A stretch of 64,000 bases of DNA from Marinimicrobium agarilyticum DSM 16975 (lineage in GTDB: Bacteria; Pseudomonadota; Gammaproteobacteria; Pseudomonadales; Cellvibrionaceae), in contig NZ_AUHU01000005.1 of assembly GCF_000423345.1 (NCBI RefSeq), positions 124,001 to 188,000 of the forward strand, read 5' to 3'. The notes beneath the pieces were generated by a model. That model ran no database searches. It was not told where the DNA came from and was given only the letters and a program-made list of their open reading frames with translations. The translations under genes were made by a program, and so were the position numbers. Shown here one piece after another: positions 1 through 8,800 of this stretch; position 1 is the stretch's first letter, and each line of letters starts with the position of its first letter.

Positions 1-690
1 GCCAATGTCCGTGGCTGCGACTTCGACCCCGGCCTGCTGGTGTGCGAGGCGGGGGAGGGCGATTCGTGTCTATCCCAGGCGCAGGCCGACGCGATCGACA
101 AGGCATTCGCGCCGCTGGTCAACAGCGCCGGCTACGAGATCTATCCCGCCTTTCCCGTCGACACCGGCATGATCGAAGGGGGTATGACCTTTATCCCGGG
201 TGAGAACTTCTTCTCGCCCGGCGCCAGCGCCGACCAGACCGAGCTCGACATCGACGCTGACGATGCGCGGCTGCGCAATGATCCGATGCAGGCGCGCACC
301 GACAGCTACGGCTGGACCAACTTTTCGACCTTCCTCAATCGCGGTGGGAAGATCCTGTTCTATCACGGGGTCAGCGACGCTTGGTTCTCCGCCTACGACA
401 CGCTCGGCTTTTATCAGCGGGCGGACGAAGCCAATGAAGGCTGGAGCGATGCCAGCCGCTACTATCACGTGCCCGGCATGGGCCATTGCGCCGGCGGGGC
501 CAATACCTACGATTCCTTTGACCTGCTGAGCGCGGTCGTCGACTGGGTGGAAAATGGCGAAGCGCCGGGCGATGTCATCGCTTCGCGTACGAATCCTGAG
601 CCCGCCAACACCAAGCTTTGTGCCTATCCGGAGCACCCGCATTATGTTGGTGGGGATGAGGCGTCGGCCGATAGCTATGAGTGCCGATAG
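1..690 (+). CDS. Tannase/feruloyl esterase family protein, 3' part only
   Basis: The reading frame is open from the first base of the window, so the N-terminus lies outside. The visible 229 residues are the C-terminal part of a tannase/feruloyl-esterase (PF07519-like) secreted serine hydrolase, a family that cuts ester bonds in plant phenolics. Seen: the ILFYHGVSDAW strand carrying the family's catalytic Asp, then VPGMGHCAGG with the catalytic His, then the DWVENGEAP helix. The catalytic Ser would lie upstream of the window. Paired cysteines fit an exported protein. Bases 226-565 recur in a decayed copy at 4117-4457, and a shorter piece recurs at 10162. This copy appears intact to its stop. 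Confidence 0.85.
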   Translation, partial: ANVRGCDFDPGLLVCEAGEGDSCLSQAQADAIDKAFAPLVNSAGYEIYPAFPVDTGMIEGGMTFIPGENFFSPGASADQTELDIDADDARLRNDPMQARTDSYGWTNFSTFLNRGGKILFYHGVSDAWFSAYDTLGFYQRADEANEGWSDASRYYHVPGMGHCAGGANTYDSFDLLSAVVDWVENGEAPGDVIASRTNPEPANTKLCAYPEHPHYVGGDEASADSYECR

Positions 691-764
691 AGACTAGCGG
701 TTCCGGGATCAGCCTCCCGGTGACTGTTCAAAGTTGCGAAAATCTGAGCAGGTGCTGACCGACG

Positions 765-790
765 CGCTCAGAAAAGGTGATTTTTGAGCG
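765..790 (-). terminator. Possible terminator hairpin after the RiPP-like cassette
   Basis: An inverted repeat (CGCTCA ... TGAGCG, extended by an A/T-rich inner stem) lies just beyond the stop of the phosphorylase gene on the minus strand. There is no clean U-tract, so a role in termination is only a guess. Confidence 0.25.
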
Positions 791-813
791 TGTTACTGCT
801 GTTACAGTCAGGA

Positions 814-1557
814 TCAGGGCGCTGTTTTAGCTACAGCGAACGCGGCCTCTATAGCGGCATCACGAGCGTTCGCTAATACCCCATTATTTGCGGGCTCCCC
901 GGTCACGGCGTTGTCGCTCGCCACCACAATAGCTGAACTGGCCATATTACGCATTCCAGCCACCTGAAATAGCGTTGCGCACTCCATATCGACCCCCAAA
1001 GCGCCTGTACTTGCCCAACGATTGATCGCTTCGGACGTTTCAAGCATGATCGCGTCAGTGCTCCACAACGCTGCCCGAATCGGGTTGACTGCCTGCTGCT
1101 GCAGCTGATGGTAGAGCTGTTCGGATAACGTTGAGTCAGAACGTATTCCCGAAGCGTCGGCTCCGTAGCGCAGCGGTAGGTGATCGTCCGTGTAACAGTG
1201 GGTGGGGACTAGTATGCTGCCTGCGGTACATGTTTTCTTCAGGCTCCCACAGTAGCCAACGCCAATGATTCGGCGTACCCCCATCATCGCCAAACATTCA
1301 GTCGCCAGGGCCACTGCCGGGCCACCGAGTTTGCTGCGCATGACACCAACAGTGACCCCGTTCTTGCGGCCTATGGAAATACTGGTAAGGTGTTTGAGCC
1401 TACCGCCAAGTTGAGTCATAAAAGATTCGTGGTCGTGAAGATCAGGGTTCTCCAGTGGCAGAATTACCGTTTCCGGGAAACGCTCCGCTGCAGGAAAATC
1501 GCCAAATAGCCAATTCCTCGCAATGCTTCTTATGCGGTCATTCCATTCGAAAGACAT
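814..1557 (-). CDS. Purine nucleoside phosphorylase (PNP/UDP family) protein
   Basis: A 247-aa protein of the PNP_UDP_1 superfamily, which splits nucleosides with phosphate (phosphorylases) or water (MTA/SAH nucleosidases). Seen: the phosphate/ribose motif GVGYCGS near residue 100, the ribose-binding GVDMECATLF near residue 190, and VVASDN with the Asp that usually contacts the purine base. It is the third gene of a minus-strand unit, 16 nt after the radical SAM stop. A TTG immediately precedes the chosen ATG and is an alternative start. Inference: because radical SAM enzymes release 5'-deoxyadenosine, which inhibits them, this enzyme may clear that product. Substrate and the phosphorylase/hydrolase choice cannot be read from sequence. 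Confidence 0.8.
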   Translation of the reverse strand: MSFEWNDRIRSIARNWLFGDFPAAERFPETVILPLENPDLHDHESFMTQLGGRLKHLTSISIGRKNGVTVGVMRSKLGGPAVALATECLAMMGVRRIIGVGYCGSLKKTCTAGSILVPTHCYTDDHLPLRYGADASGIRSDSTLSEQLYHQLQQQAVNPIRAALWSTDAIMLETSEAINRWASTGALGVDMECATLFQVAGMRNMASSAIVVASDNAVTGEPANNGVLANARDAAIEAAFAVAKTAP

Positions 1558-1573
1558 CAATCTTGCCCGTTGA

Positions 1574-3073
1574 TTAAAGAATGCTGGCCGCCGCGATCAG
1601 TTTGCTTGAGGACCGTTCCTCGACAACGGGTGACCTGACTGTAGCCGTACCGAATGCCTTATTGATATGGTGTTCGATGTAGCGTTCGAACCAATACTTT
1701 CTGACCTCACAGAATAAGTCTTTCTCATCCATGTGGCCGTACTCCGCATAAGTGTGGCCGGGCGACCCTGATTCACACAACTCTCTCCAGGCACACGCTT
1801 TGCACTCGCTAATTTTATCTGAACGCGTGTACATCTGGTATAGCTGTTCGTAGAATTGAGGTTTTCGGAAGCACATGTCCAGCGTCTCGTTCTTGACATT
1901 GCCGAGCATCCAGCTCTGATCTACCCACATCTGATCCGCAAGCACGTCCCCTTGTGGGGTAATGCGAGGGAACGCGTTATAGTAATAAACGTGTTTGGGA
2001 AACTTTTGGCTGTCCAGGCTAAACCTACCAATCTCGTTGTTTCCCAGATCCCCGTAGAAATTGCCATGGACCTGTAATGTCGGACTACGATAGTTCGCAA
2101 TAATGTCTCCTGCTCGAACCCAATCCTTGTTTGCCGGCGCTATGGATTCCCAGGGTGTGTCCTCGGCATTGCCCTGGCGCTGCCATTGCGAGAACACAAG
2201 CATCCCGGCACTATATTCTTCCGCCAGCGCAATAATCTGCTCTACCTGGTGAATGTTGTGTTTGGTTAGGCAAACGAAAAGGACAACCTGCGGCCCTAGC
2301 CCAAGCTCCTGAAACATGGCCAGCGATTCACAGGCATCCTTAAATGAACCCGTTCCCCGAACCAGGTCGTTCGTTATTTCATTAGCGCCTTCAAGGCTGA
2401 CTTGCAAACGAATCTGCGCCGAATGCCTCTTGTTTAGGTCCGAAATCTGTTCGGCGAATCTCTTTGGAAATTTTCTTCCATTAGTATAGAGGTCTACGTC
2501 GTGGCCGCAGTCGCGAACGCAATATTCCACCAAGCTCATACAGCCTTTGCGGACGATGGGTTCGCCCCCCGAGATCGCGATACGCCGCCCGGAGTGTGGT
2601 GGAAGCGAGTCCACGGTATCGTAAATGGTATCCCAGTCCATTTCGTTGGCCATCGGCTTACCAGACGATACGTAGCAATGGGTACAGGTCATGTTGCACG
2701 CGTTGGTTATCTCAATGTGCAGACCAGTGAAATCGCAGGTATTGTAGACGGGACGGCCACTTAACTTGTGGTCATTTGCATTGCAAAACAGAATTTCTCT
2801 TTTGCGTAGCTGAAGCGCAAGTTCGGACAGGTCAAACGATTCGGCATTTTCGTTTTCGTTCTCGAGCTTTCGCATGATTTCGGAAAACCGCCGTTTCCCA
2901 TTACACATTGCCAAAAGCTCGTCGGCCACAGGTTCAGTAATCACCCAATTTTGCGTCCAGGGGTCGATGATGAAGCGGTAGTGGCACGTATCGGGGCCCG
3001 TAAAAGCTCTTGAAATTAAGCCAGGGTTGGCATAAGGCCGCCAGGAATACGCGTATTCCGGTATTGGTTGCAT
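1574..3073 (-). CDS. Radical SAM/SPASM peptide-modifying enzyme
   Basis: A 499-aa protein. Residues ~30-100 look like a PqqD/RRE-type peptide-binding winged helix. The radical SAM core carries the [4Fe-4S] motif C126-x3-C130-x2-C133 followed by Y134, and the SAM-binding SGGEP at 168-172. The C-terminal SPASM region has C424-x2-C427-x5-C433 and C455 for an auxiliary cluster. This architecture is that of RiPP maturases making radical C-C or C-heteroatom links. The ATG at 3073 is preceded by AAAGGAG overlapping the stop of the upstream precursor gene; a longer in-frame extension would overlap that gene without a ribosome site. The 11-nt gap implies translational coupling. Base composition is visibly more A+T rich than core genes, suggesting transfer. 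Confidence 0.9.
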   Translation of the reverse strand: MQPIPEYAYSWRPYANPGLISRAFTGPDTCHYRFIIDPWTQNWVITEPVADELLAMCNGKRRFSEIMRKLENENENAESFDLSELALQLRKREILFCNANDHKLSGRPVYNTCDFTGLHIEITNACNMTCTHCYVSSGKPMANEMDWDTIYDTVDSLPPHSGRRIAISGGEPIVRKGCMSLVEYCVRDCGHDVDLYTNGRKFPKRFAEQISDLNKRHSAQIRLQVSLEGANEITNDLVRGTGSFKDACESLAMFQELGLGPQVVLFVCLTKHNIHQVEQIIALAEEYSAGMLVFSQWQRQGNAEDTPWESIAPANKDWVRAGDIIANYRSPTLQVHGNFYGDLGNNEIGRFSLDSQKFPKHVYYYNAFPRITPQGDVLADQMWVDQSWMLGNVKNETLDMCFRKPQFYEQLYQMYTRSDKISECKACAWRELCESGSPGHTYAEYGHMDEKDLFCEVRKYWFERYIEHHINKAFGTATVRSPVVEERSSSKLIAAASIL

Positions 3074-3084
3074 GACTGGCTCCT

Positions 3085-3615
3085 TTAACGGGGACCGGGG
3101 AAAACCACAGGGGGAACAAAAGCAGGATCTATGTAGGTTGGCGTTGGCCTGGCAAAGGCTGTTGGTGTGGGGCGAGCGAACGCCGTGGGTGTGGGCCGGG
3201 CGAATGCTGTCGGGGCGGGTGCGGAAAAGTTCGCCGGCATGGGTCCTGAAAAACTCCCCGGCGTGGGGCGGGCAAAGGCCGTAGGAGTCGGGTAAAAACC
3301 TGGCATGGTCGGCCAAGAATACATGGGAGGGGGCGCATAATTTTGTGTCGGTGTTGGTCTGGCAAAAGCTGTAGGATATCCGCCTGGCTGTTGCCGAGCT
3401 GCTTGTTCCTGAGCTACCTTTTGCTGGCGTTCCGCTTCTGAACCACTGGCTTTGATTAGCGCTTCGACTTCCTCATCGGACATTGCGTACTTCTTTAGCT
3501 CTTCAGGAAGAATCTTGTAGTAAACACCCTGGTGGATGATGTAAAGGGCGTCCTTCTTTTCTTGTGTTCTTTCTTCGCCCTCTGCTCGGTTTTTGTCAGT
3601 GCGCTTCGTAGCCAT
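3085..3615 (-). CDS. Putative RiPP precursor with five TAFARPTP repeats
   Basis: I recognise no family. The 176-aa product has a charged, probably helical leader (residues 1-75, rich in Glu/Lys/Gln, including LPEELKKY at 36-43) ending in QQPGG at 75-79. A Pro/Thr/Phe-rich core follows. T-A-F-A-R-P-T-P occurs at residues 82-89, 112-119, 136-143, 144-151 and 152-159, the last three in tandem. There are no cysteines, so thioether (sactipeptide or ranthipeptide) chemistry is excluded. There is no signal peptide or membrane segment. The ATG has a good AAGGAG site. Being first in the operon, directly before a radical SAM/SPASM enzyme, it is the natural substrate candidate. Phe-Ala-Arg would fit aromatic-x-x cyclophane chemistry, but this is inference. 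Confidence 0.75.
   Translation of the reverse strand: MATKRTDKNRAEGEERTQEKKDALYIIHQGVYYKILPEELKKYAMSDEEVEALIKASGSEAERQQKVAQEQAARQQPGGYPTAFARPTPTQNYAPPPMYSWPTMPGFYPTPTAFARPTPGSFSGPMPANFSAPAPTAFARPTPTAFARPTPTAFARPTPTYIDPAFVPPVVFPGPR
3139..3210 (-). repeat. Three tandem 24-nt coding repeats in precursor gene
   Basis: Codons 136-159 encode three identical octapeptides TAFARPTP, yet every one of the eight codon positions differs between at least two copies, always synonymously (for Arg: CGG, CGC, AGG). Single further copies lie at 3259-3282 and 3349-3372. Confidence 0.9.
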
Positions 3616-3653
3616 GAAATGTCTCCTTATTTATTGGATAACTGCAACTTCAA

Positions 3654-3662
3654 TGTATAGCA
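3654..3662 (-). promoter_or_regulatory. Candidate extended -10 promoter of the RiPP-like cassette
   Basis: On the minus strand the sequence reads TGCTATACA, an extended -10 element about 38 nt upstream of the precursor ATG. No good -35 hexamer is present, as is common with extended -10 promoters. Confidence 0.45.
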
Positions 3663-4116
3663 TATCCTGTCGGACCCTGACTAGAGATTACGACGCCAAG
3701 TGCTCGGTAGCAGAATTCTGGTTTAAATGACGAGACTATTCAGACGAAACCTTGTTGAAGGTTTAAGCGACACGGAAAGCGGTGATCGGGTAAAGGGCTC
3801 AGAAGCTATCAGGGGCACACAGCTGGATTCACTTTCGACACGGGCCTCCGCCTCAGCGTGGTGTCTTATTACCAGCGGAACTTTTGAACGCCGACGACAT
3901 TCAAAAATGGCCTATTGGCTGCGTCGAATTTTATATAAAGGTGCTGAAGCACCAGGACCGAAATCACCTGTTCGGCATTGATCGGGGCTGAAACTGCACA
4001 CACCGAAATTGCCCGCGCTGAGGAAAAACCCGCCGGTTCTTTCAGCGTCGGTGGTGACAATGCCGCTGGTGACACGCCGGCCATGCGTTCGGGGTATTCG
4101 AATTTCGGCCAGCGCT
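3663..4116. other. Gene-poor stretch between cassette and tannase remnant
   Basis: No credible complete gene. Frames are open only in short pieces without ribosome sites. Between about 3870 and 3990, and between about 3990 and 4105, two plus-strand frames read like protein (WPIGCVEFYIKVL, then SFSVGGDNAAGDT), so the stretch may hold further broken coding sequence. I could not assign either piece to a family. Confidence 0.4.
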
Positions 4117-4485
4117 AGCGCCGACCAGACCGAGCTCGACATCGACGCCGAGGATGCCCGGCTGCGCAATGACCCGATACAGGCGCGCACCGACAGCTAC
4201 CGCTGGACCAACTTTTCGACCTTCCTCGATCGCGGCGGGAAGATTCTGTTCTATCACGGGGTCAGCGACGCTCGGTTCTCCGCCTACGACACGCTTGGGT
4301 TTTATCTGCGGGCGGGCGAAGCCAATGAAGGCTGGGGCGACGCCAGCCGCTTTTATTTCGTGCCCTGCATGGGCCATTGCGCCGGCGGGGCCAATACCTA
4401 CCATTCCTTTGACCTGCTGAGCGCGGTCGTCGACTGGGTGGAAAATGGAGAAGCGCCGAGCGCTATAACTGGCAATAGTCGGTAG
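4117..4485 (+). pseudogene. Decayed second copy of tannase-family C-terminus
   Basis: From AGCGCCGACC onward this matches bases 226-565 of the tannase gene at the left edge; over about 115 aligned residues I count 12 substitutions. Substitutions include Gly to Cys in the GMGHC motif and Trp to Arg after HGVSDA, both unfavourable. After GEAP the frame jumps to a short unrelated tail, ending near sequence that resembles the original stop region (CTAGCGGT in both). There is no promoter, start or N-terminal domain. The copy is in direct orientation and, with the first copy, brackets the RiPP-like cassette. Confidence 0.8.
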
Positions 4486-4600
4486 GCTAGCGGTGACAGG
4501 GGGTGTGGGGCATGTTATAACGAATGCCGGAGAAACATAGGAAGCTTTCTTGTTTTAAATAAGGAAAATTTCCTGCTAATAATATTGTTAAGGAGACTCC

Positions 4601-4981
4601 GTGACAAAAGGACCATCCCAATATCGCCCCGGGAGAGGCACCTTGCTGCGTTTTGGTGTCATTTTTTTAATAATCGTCGCCTACTATCTGGGATGGTTCT
4701 GGCTGACTGGCTTTACGAGTGGCCAGGAAGAGCCTGGATTGGTGGATAGGTTGTTGTGTCCACTTACTTTCGTTTGCTCTGACGTTTCCAGTTGGAGGGT
4801 GATGTTGGTGGTTAACGGAGTGGTTTTCGTTGTATGGATGCTGTTTCTGATGGGCGCACGGGGTTTCGTTGTGGGGAAATCGTTCGGCGGGAAGCTGTTG
4901 GGGCTGTCGGTCAGTTTGTTGGTTCCTTTGGCTATAATAGCGATATTCTTTATGGGGCTCGCAATTTCGAGCATCCATTAA
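4601..4981 (+). CDS. Small hydrophobic membrane protein, unknown function
   Basis: A 126-aa protein starting at GTG behind AAGGAG. Three or so transmembrane segments are visible (about residues 15-36, 65-85 and 97-122), with a hydrophilic loop containing two cysteines (LLCPLTFVCSD) that probably faces the periplasm. I recognise no family. It lies 12 nt before a second anchored protein and probably forms a two-gene operon with it. It is more A+T rich than core genes. Confidence 0.6.
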   Translation: MTKGPSQYRPGRGTLLRFGVIFLIIVAYYLGWFWLTGFTSGQEEPGLVDRLLCPLTFVCSDVSSWRVMLVVNGVVFVVWMLFLMGARGFVVGKSFGGKLLGLSVSLLVPLAIIAIFFMGLAISSIH

Positions 4982-4993
4982 CAGAGAGCGTCA

Positions 4994-5554
4994 ATGGGCT
5001 TTTTCTTGAAGACAACGTTGGGCCTGGTGCTACTGCTGGGCATAGCCGATTATCGAACTTGGCGAGAAGTTGCCAAGCGGTATGAGTTCCCCCAAGCGGT
5101 ACTTGATGAGGCGCTCTTGCAGCAAATGTCTGATAGACCGCAGTTTGTGAGGATTCAATCCGTCCAACAGATTCCCGGCAGCGAACCCGATGAACTGGGG
5201 CTTCGGTTGGGGGTCAGTACGGTGTTCGATCCTGATAAAGTGCGGACGGTCGAGGTGGACCTGAAAGCCTATCTGGTAGATAACGTAATGACATTCACTC
5301 ACCCCTGCCTGCGCCCTTCGCCACCCGAACCGGGGACTGTCTATAAAGCTGAATTGCAGGAACAGTTGGTTGGGGCCCGGTACAATATCCCTGTTCCTGG
5401 CATGCAGCCAAGGTATGATCATTTTCCGGTCCGGCCGGTCAGGAAAATAGATTGGAGTGCTGACTCTGTCACGCTGCAAGTGGGCCTGGTGACCACATAC
5501 AACAGAGGGCAGGATATGATAACCGGTCAGGCCTGGCCAGAATGTAAGAGTTAG
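4994..5554 (+). CDS. Membrane-anchored hypothetical protein
   Basis: A 186-aa protein with a short N-terminal hydrophobic segment (residues 3-17, LKTTLGLVLLLGI), uncleaved or a weak signal, followed by a soluble, probably beta-rich domain with two cysteines near residues 105 and 184 that could pair in the periplasm. No family recognised. It follows the three-TM protein by 12 nt, so the two probably act together. The roughly 270 nt after it contain no gene. Confidence 0.6.
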   Translation: MGFFLKTTLGLVLLLGIADYRTWREVAKRYEFPQAVLDEALLQQMSDRPQFVRIQSVQQIPGSEPDELGLRLGVSTVFDPDKVRTVEVDLKAYLVDNVMTFTHPCLRPSPPEPGTVYKAELQEQLVGARYNIPVPGMQPRYDHFPVRPVRKIDWSADSVTLQVGLVTTYNRGQDMITGQAWPECKS

Positions 5555-5826
5555 CCTGGGGCCTTTCAGCCTCGGCCCGAGTGCGTATTTTTTGCACAAC
5601 CGACCCAGACAAAAAAGTGACGCTGGGTGCAGAAAATAAGGTCCACCTCAAGGGCGCGACAAGATACCGGCGGAAAAATTATTAATTAAACCAGCAAACA
5701 TAAAAAACCGTGATCCAGTCCACATTTTTATTGAATCCGAAACATACCCGTGTATAAACTCCATTTGGCATGCCGCTCAACACCGAGCTTGGAACAACGC
5801 TTCGCGTGCAAGCAACAAGGACCCCA

Positions 5827-8800
5827 ATGGAGAACAACATGGTCAAACTCAAGACTCCCCTTACGTACCTTTCCGTCGCGACACTGGTGGCCCTCGTCGG
5901 CTGTGGTGGCAGTTCAGGCGGTGGTGATAACACCCCCCCTCCGACGACTGAACCGCCCGTTACCGAGCCGGGCCCCGTTGATGAAGGCAGTGGCGTCACA
6001 CTGGCCGGTGTGGCCACCAAAGGGGTCCTGAAAAACGCCCGCGTAACCGCCTACGAGCTGGATGATGCCGGCGAGCGCCTCGAAGGCTCGGTAGGTAGCA
6101 CCGAGACCGACGGCGAGGGCAGCTATGAGCTGGAGCTGACCAGCGACTACCAAGGCGGCCCGGTTGAAGTGGAAGTGACTGTCGTTGAAGGCACCACCAA
6201 AATGGTGTGCGATGCAAGCCGCTGTGGCGATGGCGAACGCTTCTCGGACATCGACCTGCCCGTGGACTTCGTATTAAACGCCATCGTCGACAAGCCCGTT
6301 GAAAGCGACCGTATTGAAGCGGCGGTTACCGCCTGGTCCAGCATGGCCGCCAAGCGCGCCAAGGCCCTGATCGCCGAAGGCGGCAAAGACCTGGCCGCCG
6401 CTCGCAAGCAGGCCTCGGCCGAAGTCAGCCAACTGGTTGGCTTTGATATTGAGCGCACCGGCTCTAAAGGTCTGTCCCAGATTTCCGGTGCCAGCGCCGA
6501 GGAAACCCAGTACGCAGTGATGAACGCCGCCGTGGCCGAGCTTCTGTTCAAAGAAGACGGTGAGGTCAGCCTGGGTGAAAAACTGCAGAAATTCACCGCC
6601 GCCCTGCAAGATGGCAGCGCCGGAGACGCCGATGACAGTTTCAACATGGCGAACCTGTCTCAGGCGATCAACGACGTCATCAACAGCTCCGACGGCCTCG
6701 ACACCGACGCGTTGGATGCGCTGAGCAATCAGTCTGCCCAGTACGATGCGGCGGGCGAAGCAGGGTTCTCACCGGACTACGATGAAGACCTGGTGGTTGA
6801 TGAAAATACCACCACCGAACAGAAAATTGCCGCTTATAAATCATTCGTTGCCGATGCCCGCACTTGGGTGTCCACGCTCGAAGCCACCGACACCGACAGC
6901 ATCGCGGCGGCTGCTGAAGTTGATGCTGAAGCCATCAAGGCCAGCGTAGACGGTAAAGTCCAAAGCCAATTCCAGTTTGTTGGTGAAGTGCTGAATCAGG
7001 TAGGCCTGTTTGCTGACGCCAACCCGGAGAAACTGGTGGCCCTGTTGAATGACGGCGGCTCCGAGCCAATCACCATCACCAACACCAATGGCGACACCGT
7101 GGGCACCGCCCACATTGAAGCCACCTATGATCAGGGCCTGGTTCTGTCTCTGTCCGGCACCGTGGCGGGTGACTCCGGCGATGCTTTCGCACCCTTTGCA
7201 TTGGCATTGCACACCAGCATCACGAAAGGCGCTCTGGAAGCGTTCGTTACCGATGACGGTCAGGTAAGCGGACTCTTGAACGAACTGGCGCAAAATACTG
7301 AGCTCAGCCTGGTCGGGCACGTTGGCGATCTGTCATCCGATCACTTTATCCAGTTGCGCGACCTGTCCGTATCGGTTGAACTCGCGAATGCCCTCCAGGC
7401 CTCCGAAGACGGCCTGTTCGACGCAGACGAAGCTGATGCGGCCTTCCGCTCAGCAGCGCTATCGGGTGGTGTGACAGTGTTCAGCGCCGGCAATGAACTC
7501 ACAGGCGATGTAGAAGCCTCGATGGTTCGCCTGAACGACGACGCGCGCCTTCTGGGCGACTACAACAGCGGCCCGATGAACCTGGAGCGCCTGCGCTTTA
7601 CTGGTGACCTGCAATCCGCCGACGGTCGCTACGCGGCAGGCGTTACCATTGCTGCTCGGTTGAACAACGCCGCCAGCTTTGATGCGTTTACCTGGTCGGA
7701 TTACTCCGGGGCACGGCTTGCCGTCAATGGTGAGATGACTTTTTCACCCATTGAGGCGCTGAGCACACCGGTCGCGAGCGACGCGGATGCCACTGTTGTC
7801 TACTACAACGACGACTGGGAAGGCAGCTACACTCCCTCTATTCGGGACCTGTATGAGACCGGTGAGCCGACTTCGTACTTCTACGTGTTGGATCAGGAGT
7901 CCGCCGATGCCTTGAGGGAAACGTTGGCGGCAAATGTGCGCGATGCATTGCCGGAAGTGGTCACTCTGAGGTACTACGACTACTCCATAAGTGATTATCA
8001 AGAGTTTGACTACAATCTTACCGGATTCAAGACTGATGCAGTGCTGAAATCATTGGATACCTTCTGGGTAGAAGGCGATCTTTCCGTATCGCTGAACCTT
8101 GCAGAGGTCGTCGACATCCCGGGAAATGATTACCAGTATTACACGGTCGTTCCGTTGTCGGATAATATCTTGTCTGGTTCTCTGGATAAAAATGGCTACG
8201 AACGTGGAACGTCTCTCACGTTAGATTTAGCTGATGCCGATCTGTTGAATGACGTGGCTGCGGCCTTTCAGGCTCAAACCAATCGTGTCGGAGACGACCT
8301 GCACGCCTTCTACTTGTCGACCAACAACGGCGGCTACTACGACGTCCGTAACATCGACACCGACGAGTACAACCTGTGCCTGGCAGACCGCGAAGCGTAT
8401 GTGAACCACCGTTACGGAGATACCCAATTTCCTACGGTGATGCCGGGCTGTGCGGAGTTCGCGTTGAAGGGAGAGGGAATCGAAGGTGATCCTCTCGCCG
8501 AGGCAGATGCTGAGCTGCTTGAGCAGGGTGTGATCGATGGAATCCAGCAGCGCTTGTCGTTGAATGATACGCAAATGCAGGAGTTGAATGTCACGTCAAT
8601 CCGTGCGTCAGCCTCGACGGAAGTGAGCGGTGGTGGCTTCTGGGCCGATATGTACCTCCCGGACCTCGAAACCGCTGACAATTTCCTCAAGGGCTCCGTC
8701 ACCGTCTCGGCGCGCCTGGCTCTACCAGAGCTGCCCGAAGCCCGGCTGACCGCAACCTTCAATCGTTCCGCGTACGAAGGCGGTATGGTGCGCATCAACA

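Noticed and set aside
3074-3316. N-terminal extension of the radical SAM protein
   Set aside because: It overlaps the precursor gene in another frame, lacks a ribosome site and has no PqqD-like continuity; the ATG at 3073 has AAAGGAG.
3139-3372. CRISPR-like repeat array
   Set aside because: The repeats are 24 nt, in frame, differ synonymously and have no spacers; they are coding.
3727-3981. Plus-strand frame of 84 codons upstream of the cassette
   Set aside because: No ribosome site, and composition typical of chance frames; the region may hold decayed coding sequence in a different frame.
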